Positions 12,537 to 23,901 of a stretch of 64,000 nucleotides of DNA are shown here, piece after piece. Within the stretch, counting starts at the first letter, position 1. The number at the start of each line of letters is the position of its first letter. The notes under the pieces were generated by a model that was given only the letters and a program-made list of their open reading frames with translations, searched no databases and was not told the DNA's origin. Source of the DNA: Patiria pectinifera. Its lineage: Eukaryota > Echinodermata > Asteroidea > Valvatida > Asterinidae. Where the stretch lies: the NCBI GenBank assembly GCA_029964075.1, contig CM057135.1:18998863-19062862 (forward strand). The letters run 5' to 3'. The position numbers were made by a program, and so were the translations under genes.

Positions 12537-12764
12537 CTGTTGTATTTCAAGAACAAAAATAAGGAATAGGTTTAAAAACATTGTTTTCTGTAATTCTTTA
12601 CTGACTTCGCATATTCTTTACTGACTTCGCATATAACTTGATTATTATACTCAGACTCACATAGAAATTTGAAACAGGACAAGTGATTTTATGTGTTTGT
12701 GCCACAGTCAAAATTTTATTTCAAATGTGCGGGATACCGAATAACTGGCAAAGCCGGACACTGC

Positions 12765-12930
12765 ATCAACTAAGTGGGTACACCTGACCCCAAAACCAAG
12801 TGGGTACACCTGACCCAAAACCAAGTGGGTACACCTGACCCCAAAACTAAGTGGGTACCCCTGACCCCAAAACCAAGTGGGTACACCTGACCCCAAATCA
12901 AGTGGGTACACCTGACCCAGACCTGAGTGA
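12765..12930. repeat. 26-bp minisatellite
   Basis: About seven units of CAAGTGGGTACACCTGACCC plus CAAAA, with small changes and one shortened unit. It lies inside copy B next to exon 8. The ORF across it on the minus strand is a by-product of the repeat. Confidence 0.85.
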
Positions 12931-13310
12931 TACATGTACATGTATAATAGACAAAATTGAAAGCTTAGATGAAATGCATTTGTGATCGAAGAAAGTATAC
13001 AATGAATACAAGTCGGTGCAGATGTGTTCCCACCAATGGTGAAAATTTGGTCAGGAGCATAGCCTTTTGAAACATGAAGCACTATGACTACTGCACTTTA
13101 CATGTACATTAAATTGCATATTTGCCACGGTTAAATTCCACAATTAAAACTCCTCAATGTTCGCAGCACTATTCATATTTTACAATATTTTAATGGCGAA
13201 ACAGGGGGTTTACTGGCTGTCTGCCTGGAAAAATGCCACTCGCGCACCGCGCGCCTACAGTAAGACAGGCAGGACAACCCCAATGAAATGCCGACATTAA
13301 AATGTTGAAT

Positions 13311-13868
13311 CTAATGACTGATATGCGACAAAATGCATTGACGCAGGTTATGTACAAAAAGCTTCGTCCCCTTAGGGGACAAATGCACGCCATCATAACG
13401 AAACAGTGACAATTCTGACCACACGAACTGGGGATGGTGCAAACAAGATGCAAATGGCAGGGCCGCGCATTGTGACTTTGCCCAGCGATTAATTGTGCGG
13501 CGCTTCAGTTCAACAGCAGGTTTGGAGCGGGCCCCAAAGTAAAAAACTCGCGGCAAAATGTCTGACCAAACAAACCATGTATTAGGGAAGAAAGCGGCAT
13601 AGTCTTATAAATGAACAGAGATCTTTTGCCGGAGGCCATACTCGTCAATATCCACTAAATTATTTGTGCCAAGGTGAATGATTAACAACGCCGGTGGGGG
13701 CTGGGTACGACTGAGGTCGTCCAGCATGGAAGGAAAATCAGGGGTCCCTGCACCACCTTTTCTTCGCCAAGTAACCCGAACAGGGAGACCAAGCTGCTGT
13801 TGTGCCCGGCGGATGAGCGAGTCCCCAATTATCCACACAGCATCTGTATAAAATGCGAAGGAATGCAA
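13311..13868 (-). pseudogene. Ngaro SGNH/GDSL hydrolase-like ORF (frameshifted)
   Basis: Two minus-strand ORFs carry the SGNH blocks in order: block I GDS in VWIIGDSLIRRAQ, a block III-like LIIHLGTNNLVD, and the C-terminal D-x2-H in RYDGVHLSPKG. The frame changes between 13605 and 13556. Such hydrolase domains accompany vertebrate and invertebrate Ngaro elements, but their role in the life cycle is not settled. Placement directly after the recombinase fits. Confidence 0.75.
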
Positions 13869-13970
13869 GACTAATTCTAGCGGGAAGTATATGGAGAAAA
13901 CTAAGCCACAAAGCCATAATTTCTGGGGGGGGGGGGATGGCCTGTTTTCCTAACCGGCGCACCCTGCAAT

Positions 13971-14928
13971 TCATGCACTACCATGAGACTGTAAAGTAAC
14001 AGGTGAGGCTGCTGTCAAATGGCAAACTGGAATGGGCCGGATATATGATTTAAACGCATCCGAACGCCAACGCCCCATGTCCCGAATGTCAACCTCAGAT
14101 AGTCCTAATTGAGAGGACGAGGACGCTGCCCCGATACGAAAAGAATGCCCCCGAATGCCCTGATCCGAAAGCCCAGCAAAAGCAAGTGCCTTCTGTAACA
14201 CTGCATTAAATTGGTACTGTGTAAGTGGGAAACTATCATAGTGACAGAAAAAGGGGGTGGCACCTTGTTGGCGCAATGTTGAAAATTCCCACAGTGCACG
14301 TACTAGACAAAGAGCCGTATTACGAGACGGCACCAAGCGGATGGATTGGGGAGGGCCACGCTGATTATTTTTGGCATGCCGAAAGACAATGACCACAGAT
14401 GTAAGGACAGAATCTGAGGAGCAAAACTGAACATCACTGTAAGACAAAACTGACTTTTGAACGTGTCGTCGAGAAGAAGCAGCAAACTCGCCAATGCGCA
14501 TAAAACCAAAAAAAAAAAGGCACTTAAGAAGACAGCGTTAAACATGGTGGTCTCATAGCTGGACGCACAAATTGATCTCGAAGCTCTGGTTAACTGCTCC
14601 AAAATTGGCAATGAAATTGGAAGCCGGCTGTCCCGAGATGGATTTTCCCGGCGAGAGCCCTCAATCAATTTTGTTACCAAAAAAATCCCTGGTTGGGTCC
14701 GAGTGACCCCCGAATTTATGAAAATAGCTGATGCCCGCAACATAAGTGGCAATTGTAGCGGGAGCCAAGTGGCGCAGACAGCCATGCTATAAAGCGGCAA
14801 ACTTCTGCTACCGAAGCCGGGGACGCGCCCGATAAAGGTTGCTGCCGGAAACAGCAAAAGGATTTGCAGCCCGCTTCATAAGTCTTGTGCGAGTTGGATG
14901 CAGTGGCGGCGGCTAGCAGACGATCCAC
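13971..14928 (-). pseudogene. Ngaro tyrosine recombinase
   Basis: The N-terminal SAM-like part is at 14716-14928 (NSHKTYEAGCKSFCCF). A degenerate middle follows at 14303-14715. The catalytic part is at 13971-14501 with MRIGEFAAS (the first Arg region), RGHSFRIGAASSS (the H-x2-R box) and GRWRSDAFKSYIR (the Tyr). The enzyme would integrate circular cDNA by strand exchange, with no DDE integrase. Frames break near 14500 and near 14720. Confidence 0.82.
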
Positions 14929-14936
14929 CTCAACAT

Positions 14937-15290
14937 CTAGTACACCTGAGGAAGAACCGGCATTGGGGTCATAATCAATTCTGCATTCGGAGCTGCTCTG
15001 CGAAAACGGGTCATCTGAAATCGGGACAAAGCATCAGCAATCTCATTAAACTGGCCTGGTACGTGTACTGCTTTAACTGAAACATTGAAGCGGGGACACT
15101 GTAATACGAATGGCCGCACAAGCTGCATGATTAATGGACAAGGTGAGGACTTCTTGTTGATGATATGCATAACAACAACATTATCGGTGTGAAAACGCAC
15201 CTTGCAACCAGGAAACATGGGGGCCCAACAGAGCACAGCAACCAGGATTGGATAAAACTCCAAAAATGCAATGGAAGGGGGGTTGCGCAA
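14937..15290 (-). pseudogene. Ngaro RNase H
   Basis: Motifs of DIRS-type RNase H: FLEFYPILVAVLCWAP, VRFHTDNVVVMHIIN and a final VPGQFNEIADALSR. The preceding ORF ends in the first Asp segment (LELFTDAAGSIGFGAYF, near 15330-15380). The two frames are separated by a shift or stop near 15325. Confidence 0.8.
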
Positions 15291-15326
15291 AATGTCATCT
15301 GGCCAACAGCCTTGAATCCACCTACC

Positions 15327-16477
15327 CTAAAAATAAGCCCCAAAACCAATGCTGCCTGCTGCATCAGTAAAAAGCTCAAGTGCCTCATTGGATCGCCACT
15401 CCCTCTTAGCAAACACAGAAAAACCATTGTAATGGATCAGAAAATCCAACCACAGAAGTAAATCACCTCTAGCACCTGTAGAAACGCGCATAGTATGATG
15501 AGGCCTGTTTAGCCCAAGGGAGAGTGCAATCAGACGCCGCAAAAAAGCTCGGCCAGGGGAAATCGCCCTGCAGAGGAAATTCAGTGAGCCAACTAATGAC
15601 TGTACCCCGTGAAGGGATATCTTGCGTTTACCCAAAACTGCACGAATGTGCTCAGAAGTAGCCTGTACTTTGTCTGGAGGGATACGCACTTCTTCTCGCA
15701 TGGTGTCAATCTCCAAACCCAAATAAGTAATGACTTGTACTGGACCCACTTTTTTTCTCAGCTGCAAGTGGAACGCCCAACTCCCTACAAACTGACTGGA
15801 AAGTGCTTAACAGCTGTGCACAATCTTGTGCACAGGATCCCACAAATAAAAAGTCATTTAGATAGTGCGTAACGTTTGCACAACAAGCGAGGGACTTAAC
15901 TTTAAATTCCAAAAAAACATGCTAAACTTCTCAAACAATGCACAAGAAACACTACATCCCATGGGCAGGCATTGATCATAGTAAAACTTCTCCTCAAATG
16001 TGAAACCTAATAACTCATAATCCAAAGGAGAAACTGGCAATAAACGAAAAGCGGATTTAATATCAGCCTTGGCAAGCCATGCACCGCGCCCGGCTTTTGT
16101 AACCAACTCTACTGCCTTATCAAATGAGGCATAATGCACTGCACAATGTTCCTTGTCAATAAATCATTCACTGACTCACCTTCTGGGAAAGAAAGGTGAT
16201 GAATAAGCCGAAACTGATTTGGGTCATGTTTTGGTACCAAACCAATTGGGATTGGGCGGGATGCGAACGGACCTGCAATTCTTTCTAATTGAATCTCGCT
16301 TGCCAATTTATCCTTAACAATGAGTGGACGAGCAGTCGCCGAAGCAAGACAGTGTGAGTCGCGCGCCACCCTAGGACCAGAGTAATTCAGCCTAAAACCA
16401 TTTGTAAAACCATAACGTAAAAGTTGAACATCACTCAAAACAGGGTAGTCCACCAACCAATTAAGCAAAACAGGCAC
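15327..16477 (-). pseudogene. Ngaro reverse transcriptase, in four frames
   Basis: Successive minus-strand ORFs give RT blocks in order: RPIPIGLVPKHDPNQFRLIH and LSFPEGESVNDLL (16109-16477); WLAKADIKSAFRLLPV and LPMGCSVSCALFEKF (15858-16139); the active-site region THYLNDFLFVG (15706-15912), with LNDF where YxDD-type boxes sit; and VITYLGLEIDTM (15327-15767). At least three frameshifts make it inactive. Confidence 0.82.
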
Positions 16478-16616
16478 ATTAATGGGTGTTTGGAGGGACG
16501 AAAAAAATTATGCAATGCTCTCGCCGTGGACGCAGGTACCGCCGTGTTTACCATTCTTCAACAACGACCCAGAGAAATTCTTCAAGGCACTTTGTTAGAC
16601 AGACCCCGATGAGGAC

Positions 16617-17661
16617 TTAGAACGAACATGGTAGGGGTGGACTTGAAGGCGTTTGCCGGCTGAAATTCAGGGCGTTAAATCCACGCGCATAGCCGCCCAC
16701 GCGACAACGCGTTGCGCCATGACCAGAGCAGAAGGCAGTAGGAACAAGAATGCGCATACTTGCAATCAGAAAAATGGCAACCTTGGAACAGGTGAACGCA
16801 AAACATTTGCCCAGTTCTACCGAGGTTGGGCCCAATCATGTTGACCTGCGCAAATGGGGATTGCCGTGATGGATTGCCACCCCGTACCAATGACTGTATT
16901 AAGCCCAGACGAGCAGCCACGGTAGCCATAACTCTGAATCAAGTTCACCCCCTGACCGAGCAGGATTAGCCTCACTGCTTCAACCTGAACTGCTCATCGT
17001 ACAATTTCCACCCTTGCCCTGGGAATTGGATGAGGCCAAATCGAATGATCTCGGGAATATTTGAGTAGCTCCGCAAAACGATTGGTATGTTTGACCAGAT
17101 AGATTGCCAGATACGTGTGAAGGCAGATTGCCAGGCCTCAAAACTCTCGATCTTTTTGCGAGCCATCCCCGGTTTCGAATCACTAGGGAACCCCACTCTA
17201 GAAGCAAGTGTAAGATTACCTGCTGAGGATTGCTCAGCTCTGGCCAACACAGCAGTGGCAGATTCATGAGACAACACAGGCAAGATCTGACGAGCAAAAA
17301 CACCCCTGCCAAATCTTTTCTTTCAATGCATGAGGTACAGAAGACCCAAAGGTGCTTACACCAGCACTATGAAGGAAGGGTTCCGGACGGCTGAGCATTT
17401 ATTTAAATCAACTTGCCAGAATTCGGAGGGCAAACATTAGGAGACGTTGGGTGGAAATTGAGCCTGTGTACATGATGTATGCATAAGTGTAATGAACTCA
17501 CCCCCCACCAAGACATTGGGAAATATCCCGGTGCTGGGCCCACGGCTTGAGACGGCATGGCCGGCAGGCACAGTGCGCGCTACACCTGCGGTTGTCATGG
17601 TTTGTGTCTTGAGCCGGTTTGACACGGTACAGCTGGCATGGCGGCCGGTACAACCACTGAT
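16617..17661 (-). pseudogene. Ngaro gag-like region
   Basis: Minus ORFs at 16675-17312 include IESFEAWQSAFTRIWQSIW and WKLYDEQFRLKQ, a pattern of DIRS/Ngaro gag proteins, then a C-rich motif (FQGCHFSDCKYAHSCSYC), consistent with a CCCH-type zinc finger. 17437-17625 may be the N-terminal part, running toward the gap. Frames are broken. Identification rests on motif pattern and on the position upstream of RT. Confidence 0.6.
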
Positions 17662-18161
17662 NNNNNNNNNNNNNNNNNNNNNNNNNNNNNNNNNNNNNNN
17701 NNNNNNNNNNNNNNNNNNNNNNNNNNNNNNNNNNNNNNNNNNNNNNNNNNNNNNNNNNNNNNNNNNNNNNNNNNNNNNNNNNNNNNNNNNNNNNNNNNNN
17801 NNNNNNNNNNNNNNNNNNNNNNNNNNNNNNNNNNNNNNNNNNNNNNNNNNNNNNNNNNNNNNNNNNNNNNNNNNNNNNNNNNNNNNNNNNNNNNNNNNNN
17901 NNNNNNNNNNNNNNNNNNNNNNNNNNNNNNNNNNNNNNNNNNNNNNNNNNNNNNNNNNNNNNNNNNNNNNNNNNNNNNNNNNNNNNNNNNNNNNNNNNNN
18001 NNNNNNNNNNNNNNNNNNNNNNNNNNNNNNNNNNNNNNNNNNNNNNNNNNNNNNNNNNNNNNNNNNNNNNNNNNNNNNNNNNNNNNNNNNNNNNNNNNNN
18101 NNNNNNNNNNNNNNNNNNNNNNNNNNNNNNNNNNNNNNNNNNNNNNNNNNNNNNNNNNNNN
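17662..18161. other. Assembly gap (500 N)
   Basis: Exactly 500 unknown bases, probably a placeholder of unknown true length. It hides the junction between the Ngaro gag and exon 1 of copy B. ORFs drawn across it are meaningless. Confidence 1.
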
Positions 18162-18872
18162 GTTAGCTGGTACCGTATTATCCGGGGGGAAATGACACAT
18201 CTTCGTATGAAACTGTCGACTTGCATGTTGGGCAGGGAACTTCATATGAGTCATTGTGGTAAAACCACTGATACAAGCATGATGCACAAAAGTTATGCTC
18301 ATAGGGGGTTTGGACGGAGGGAGAGCCAATAATACATTGGAATCTCACACAAATAAAGAGTGTTTCTTCATGTGGGTCTTTGCCTAGTATGCAGAGCTTG
18401 TGTGAAACTGTGTGTTCCTCTTTGATCTGGAGATTAAATGGATCCTCGGTAGAATCCCGAAAAGAAATCTTAGTGTCCTTGTGTTTACTTTGTGCAGAGT
18501 TACCAGTAGATTTAGCTGGACGGCCCCCTTTACTTGCCTTCTTTCAGAGAGAGTATCTTTCACATGTTGTACATGTTCCAGTCCGAGTATGTTTTGGCCA
18601 CTCTGAAACACAAACTGTGAGCAAACTAGTCACACTCGAATCCCGTGTCTGGTCTTTAAGGTGCCTCAAATTTCTTGCACATCTCCAACACACCTTTGTG
18701 GGATGACACTCAGGATCATCCAGCCAAACGCTGACGTTTACAGAGAGCAGTTCTTTGTTGAATTCAGAACACACAGTTCGGCTTTCTGCTTGCTCGAATC
18801 TCTGACCGAATTTAACTTTCCACAGACCCTACACAGCCGTTCTACACACTGCTTGTGGAAATCCAAACTCAT
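18162..18872 (-). pseudogene. Copy B RAG1-like exon 1 (zinc/RING region), broken
   Basis: Matches copy A exon 1 in order: ERLCRVCGKL near 18840, HPTKVCWRCARNLRHL, WPKHTRTGTCTTC, then a RING at 18170-18340. Lesions: a frameshift after the first zinc motif (near 18780), a TGA at about 18541 and loss of RING cysteines (CPIC reads CVRF; PCEHNFC reads PYEHNFC). It retains CASCLYQWF and VPCPTC. It runs into the N gap. Confidence 0.85.
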
Positions 18873-19573
18873 TCTCCACCATTTTCACACAATTTTACAG
18901 CCCGAAGAGAGAATTAAATACAAGACGTGTTTACGACGCCGCGACTAATGCAGAGTGAGGCCGTATAATAATAAAGTGACCGAAAAAAAATCATATCTCG
19001 CGCCGAAACACGGCCCGAGGCGCCCGGCTACTCCACCCCCGGCTTTTAACGCGCTGTATGCCATGCAGAAGGCAGGTTTCCATACCGTGCATAAACATTT
19101 CACCGAGCAGACGTTCATTTTTAGGGCAAGAAAATCGTCTTTCAACCACACATACCACTTGTCCGTCTAGTAAAACTTAAAAAGAAGTTAAAACTTTTTT
19201 TATAATCTTTACAATTATACATTTTATTTGCTGAGGAAAATTTGGAATCCAGAATAATACGTATTTTTACGTCGATACTAATGATCATTTGTAGCAAAGG
19301 GAAAATATGCGAAAAATCAGCTTTATTCTCAAAATATATTCGTCGTGACCAATTTGATAACCCATTTCGTAGAGAAAAAACTATTTTCATTAAAAAAGTA
19401 CTGTTGAATGTTTTGATAGATTATGGTTCTTGAGATATTGTAATTTTTCTGCAGTTATTTTAGTTTCGCGCTACTGCGAAAGTAGCCGCCATTTTGTTTT
19501 CGTATCATGCATCATTGGACGAAACATTTGTTTGTCGCGCAAACTTTGCGTGAGTTGTGGCAATGCACGTGAA
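18873..19573. other. Right arm of copy B, non-coding
   Basis: About 700 bp between exon 1 and the right terminus. It holds a GC-rich patch (19000-19060) and then AT-rich sequence. Short ORFs on both strands show no domain. The promoter of the B gene would lie here. Confidence 0.5.
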
Positions 19574-19586
19574 ACAGCCGTGTACT

Positions 19587-21119
19587 CTCGGCCACGAGGT
19601 GAGACGCTCAATTTTGGCGCGAATGAGTACACCTTTGTCACCATAGAGTCGCTTTAGTGTTAACATGGCCTTGGTGAAGGGGGTTTGGTCATGTTCCAGT
19701 CCCAAAATATCTTTTTTGGGCTGGCCACTAAGCTTTGACTTTACAATGAAGTATTTCTGCAACTCACTCAAGTGTATCAAGGGCTTTATGCAGCCGTCGA
19801 TCATGGTTTCAAAGCACCGGAATTCAGATGGATCGCCTCCACTGAAATGGGGGTACTTCCATGTTTATTCCACCTGCTGATGCAGGTAGCATGGAACTCA
19901 GCATCATCTGGTTCATCAAAGCAGGACTAAAGGGCACTGGTGCCATCATAGGTAGATCTGCGGATGGGCCCTTCGGGGGCGGAGACTCCATGGGGGGAGT
20001 GATTGGCTGGGAAGTTTCATGGCAAGTTTCCGTTGAAGACTTACCAGTTGAAACTGAATTCACCCATAGATCACTGAAAAGACCAGCCAGAGGAACTGGC
20101 TGGGTTCTCACAGGCACTGGTGCACACGGTATGGGCGTGGTCAGGAGTGCCGTCGGTGTGGGACTGGTGCCCAACTGACGAGAGGATTGCAAGGTTGCAA
20201 TTGGATGACCGGAAATGTCCGACGGAGAGGCGGACATGTGTCCCAGGGGTGCTATGGTGCCAAGTGAAAACGAGTTCTGGGGTGTGATCAATGTGGCAAC
20301 TGTACATGTACCTGTATTAGGAAATGAAACAGATGTGGGAAGAAAAGTAGGTCCAGAGGACACACACATGTATGGAAAGGAATTCACAAATGAACTGCTA
20401 TGCAGGGGAGCAACAATACTGGATTGAGACAATGCAGCGCTCAGCGGGGGCAATGCATTACACGGTGGGGGCAATGCAACGCTCGGTGAGGGTAATGCAT
20501 CGCACGGTGGGGGCAACGCATTACTCGGTTGAGTAAATATGGCGCTCGGTTGAGGCATGGGAAAATGCGACTGTACGCTGCAGCTTTCCCGTAAAGCATT
20601 GCTTACATTTGCAGACAAGGTTTGCCGCTGAGGAATTTTGTAGCCTGCATTTGGCCCTTCGGATGGTGAGAGATTCGGTTCCCCCAAATTGTCTTTGGAG
20701 ACAAGTTCTGAGTCAAGTTTTGCATGTGCAAGATTGATCTCGGCGTTCCGCAGTTGCAGTTCCATCTGCCTGGAAAGGTTCTCCTTTCTCTTGAGAAGAT
20801 GTTGTTCCTCATTCAGCGCTGCTAGTCGAGCTTGCTGAGCCTCAAGCAGCCGTGCGTCGATCGCGTCTTGCTCTGCTCTTGATTTCATCTCGATCTCCAG
20901 GCGGAGATGGGCAAGCGCAAGTTCTTGCTGTCGCAGGTGAACATTCTTCTGTGACCGCTGCGATGAAGACGCATGGCTGCTGCTTCCGCTCTTGGACGAT
21001 CCTTGGACACTACGTTGATCATCAAGCAGTGGTATGGAAACAACCGGTTGGATTTCTACAGGAGGTTCTGCAGCATGGGATCGCAGAACTCGGCGTGTGA
21101 TATTTGAATCAGTTTCCAT
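19587..21119 (-). pseudogene. BEL gag, 5' half
   Basis: The long minus ORF 19824-21119 starts METDSNITRR and has a Ser-rich stretch, a charged coiled-coil region (AHLRLEIEMKSRAEQDAIDA...) and a long Pro/Ser/Thr-rich linker with LPPPCNALPP-type repeats. After a one-base shift near 19850 it continues as GGDPSEFRCFETMIDGCI and FTKAMLTLKRLYGDKGVLIR, typical of BEL gag. It is cut by copy B at 19586. The start lies just inside the 5' LTR and primer site. Confidence 0.82.
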
Positions 21120-21177
21120 TGTAACCGCACAATAACTGTCAAGCTGTTGATTGTGAAGCTAGGTGTATGCTCGGAAC

Positions 21178-21195
21178 ATCACGTCTGGGTCACCA
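21178..21195 (-). other. BEL primer-binding site
   Basis: On the minus strand the 5' LTR ends ...CCATAACA, then TTT, then TGGTGACCCAGACGTGAT. A TGG-initiated 18-mer in this place is the expected tRNA primer site. The tRNA identity was not determined. Confidence 0.7.
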
Positions 21196-21198
21196 AAA

Positions 21199-21330
21199 TG
21201 TTATGGAACGGCAAATGGGGAAAGGAAATGACCGGTGGAGAGACTGGGCGTAGCAGACAACGGTACATTTATTAACATGTTCTTGCTTGTGTAGATGAAA
21301 GCCCGGGTAAGCACCGTGGTATCCCTTGTT
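21199..21330 (-). repeat. BEL 5' LTR, piece 1
   Basis: Matches 6688-6822 of the 3' LTR (TGTTATGG... to ...TCCCTTGTT). It breaks exactly at the copy A terminus. Piece lengths 132 + 291 + 175 (duplications counted once) give 598, against 601 for the 3' LTR. Confidence 0.88.
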
Positions 21331-21384
21331 CACGGCCGTCTCAGCCCGAAATAAAGAGGGCGCCCTCAGTGTTCTGAAAGGGCC
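21331..21384 (+). repeat. Copy A left terminus
   Basis: CACGGCCGT is the terminal inverted repeat, and ACGGCCGT within it is an 8-bp palindrome. A-rich AATAAAGAG starts 19 bp in, followed by the palindrome GGGCGCCC and CTCAG. The last part is also present in copy B and is a candidate transposase-binding site. Confidence 0.8.
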
Positions 21385-23901
21385 ATTCGAAACTCGCGCT
21401 TGTTGTTTACGTGCGTCGTGCGCTACTTAAAAAATATTCAAATCGGTCAGGCAGGCGCGCCTGGTGTGTTTGTATTTCTCGTATGCCCATTGGTTAACGG
21501 CTTGATGCAAATGAAAAGGTATGCAAATAAAGGGCAAAGGTCACATTTACGTTGATATTTAAATACCAAACCTTCTAGACGGCCCTGGCAGGAACTAGGT
21601 CGCAGTTTGTGTGGGTCACTCACGTGGTGTAACTGCGAGCTCGCACGAAGGGAATGTTTTATGAAGTATGAAAAAACCCTCATTTTTAACGGGAAAAATC
21701 ATTTTTGATGATTTTTGTGGCATACCATTGGTGTAATCGATAACTACTTGTGTGGATTGAGATGGTTTTAAGGTAAGGGCAAGCATATTTTTTGTTTTTG
21801 AATGCCAGGAAAAGAGGGTAGATTTTGAATGACTGCGAGAGAAAAGGTGAGCGTATGCATGTATTGTACTGTGTGTACATGTACATGTACAAGTAGTATG
21901 TACATGCACATCGTACTGTACATGTACATGCACATTGTACGGTGTGTATGCATTTGTACGTACATGTACAAAATGTACATGTACATACAGTGGTTACCCA
22001 TACAGTGACATACACGTACATGTACATGTACTTCCAACTTCCATAGCATTTACGCTGTGTAGCTGCACACATGTACACATGTCCGTCCATGCAATGTGCG
22101 CATGAAAACTCATGCATATGATTATGAACATGATGAAGAAAGAAGTACTAGGCCTAGCTAGACAATATTTGTGGAGGATCAAACTGAAATGCAATGAACT
22201 GCCAAATAATCATTCCTTTATTCACACAACGATTACAATTACAATTTACGAAAACAAAAAACCTGAATGTTAACATGGTTAATATAATAATTATTCATGT
22301 AAACTGTACAAATTGTTATATGAATAGGCCTAGGCTATATGTACATGATTGTATACCACCTGGATAGACACATTTGAAACTCCAAATCATCACGATGTTT
22401 GTTTGGAAATAGTTATTCATACTGAACTACATTGTAGTTCATCCAAAAATGTATTCCATACCAGGCAGGGCAAGGAAAGTCGTTTATACTGCACTTATCT
22501 GATTTTTCAACAAATTAAATGTCTCCTTTCAAATTCCATCCTATAAAATTTGAGTCTTCCTTTATTTTTTGATGGAAAAGGTAGGATAGCTAGAGAAGCT
22601 TTTAAAGTATTAAATATTGTAGGCAGAGGTTACATTACATACTATTTTATTTAAGTAGCACTTTCACAATAATATGTACCAAGAATAGACGCGGGAGAAA
22701 TCATAGAATTTTTAAATGCGCGCATGCTGACTGACATGGTACTGGAAGCGCAAAAGTTTTAGTTGATGATGCGTACAAAGCAACGTGTGAACATTTGCCC
22801 CATGTTTAGCAAGATGGCGCGTATACAGTAAAACTTATTTAAATCATGTTTAAAAAAAAATATGTTTAATTATATGTTAAATATTCCTCTGTCCTTCACC
22901 ACTTCTCTTTTTTCTATACAAATTTGAAGTTTTGCAAATACTGATCATTGTAATTGAGGTACAGGTTTTAATGCATACATGCAGATCACTTTGATCATAG
23001 TTGATGCAGCAAACAGGATTCACTTTTATTATTTACAAATGTACATGTAGCATGATGATAGAAGTGCAGTTTTGCTAGATTGCTATACAAGTGACTTATG
23101 GATGGAACATGTTTCATTTATTTTTGTAAAATATGTACTTAGTATATTCTTGAATCACCTTAAACCATCCAGGCTTCGTCATATACAATATTCATTTGTT
23201 TACCTTATTCCTATACATAACGAAAAATGAAAACGTGGTAAACTCTTGTGAACAGCTATAAGTAGTGATTTCATTTTCTTTGTATGTATATTCTGTGTAT
23301 CCTCTAGGTACTCTGGAAATAAGAAAGTACAAGAATAATGGCAACATGTACTCAGTACCCTACACTTGCTGCATTTGGGCATTTCATCAAATGAGTGCTG
23401 ACACACCTGTTTGATTTTCAAGTGATGGGTAAGTTGGGAGTTTTTGGTTTGTGTTTTTACGACAAGACTTTCGTCTGTTGCCTGCGAAACTGCCTGCTTC
23501 GCCGCATGTTATCTGCAAAACTGCCTGCTTCGCCGCCTGTTATCTGCGAAACTGCCTGCTTTGCTGCCTGTTATCTGCGAACCTGCCTGCTTTGCCATCA
23601 AGTGCCCGCTTTGTAGTTGAGTGCCCACTTTGCTTCGCATTTGAGCGCCCGCTTCGCATTGGAGCATATGCATGCAGTGATTAATTCTAGTACATGTACT
23701 TACTACTGTACTATACATGTACATGTGTAGATGTACATGTACCGGTACATGTATGTCAACTTCGTTTCATTTGATATGTTATAGACAATATGATTCTTTT
23801 CTCTTTTTCAGGGTAAGGCCCCAGTTAAACTAGGACTTAAAAATATTTATGTGTCAGGTGACTGAAGTAAATTTAAGCTCTCCCTGAAAGAAAATATCCC
23901 T
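21385..23901. other. Left arm of copy A: non-coding, CATGTACATG-rich
   Basis: About 2.5 kb downstream of the transposase stop. 21860-22040 is packed with overlapping TGTACATG palindromes, and more occur at 23690-23755. No credible protein. Sequence at 22200-23400 is plain and AT-rich. Confidence 0.7.
23470..23605. repeat. 31-bp tandem repeat
   Basis: About four units of GCGAAACTGCCTGCTTCGCC plus GCCTGTTATCT, grading into related ...GCCCGCTTTG... sequence to about 23655. It lies just beyond the 3' end of the copy A gene. ORFs rich in LPASP/CLLC across it are repeat artefacts. Confidence 0.85.

Larger units (their letters stand above)
13190..17661 (-). mobile_element. Ngaro-type (DIRS order) tyrosine-recombinase retrotransposon
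   Basis: Minus-strand order is gag with a zinc motif, RT, RNase H, tyrosine recombinase, then an SGNH hydrolase ORF. That final ORF is typical of Ngaro elements. It carries many frameshifts. It lies inside copy B between the remains of exon 1 and exon 8. One end falls in or near the N gap, and the other lies between about 12930 and 13310. I could not define the terminal repeats. Confidence 0.82.
10346..19582 (-). mobile_element. Copy B: decayed RAG1-like cut-and-paste transposon
   Basis: The left end reads CACGGCCGTCTCAG at 10346. The right end, read inward, is CACGGCTGTTTCA at 19582. The 4-bp duplication TACT flanks it (10342-10345 and 19583-19586), inside BEL gag. Its ends match copy A, including the shared CGCCCTCAG after the left terminus. 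It keeps exon 1 (18162-18872) and exons 8-10 (11628-12536). Exons 2-7, with the first two catalytic Asp codons, are not visible. They are deleted or lie in the N gap. A Ngaro retroelement and a minisatellite fill the middle. Confidence 0.88.

Noticed and set aside
12708..13082. 124-codon minus ORF with GxGVRCTHLV-type repeats
   Set aside because: Translation of the 26-bp minisatellite.
17492..18329. ORFs of 185-244 codons around 17.5-18.3 kb
   Set aside because: They run through 500 N.
23395..23684. Cys/Leu-rich plus-strand ORFs
   Set aside because: Translation of the 31-bp tandem repeat next to the transposase end.
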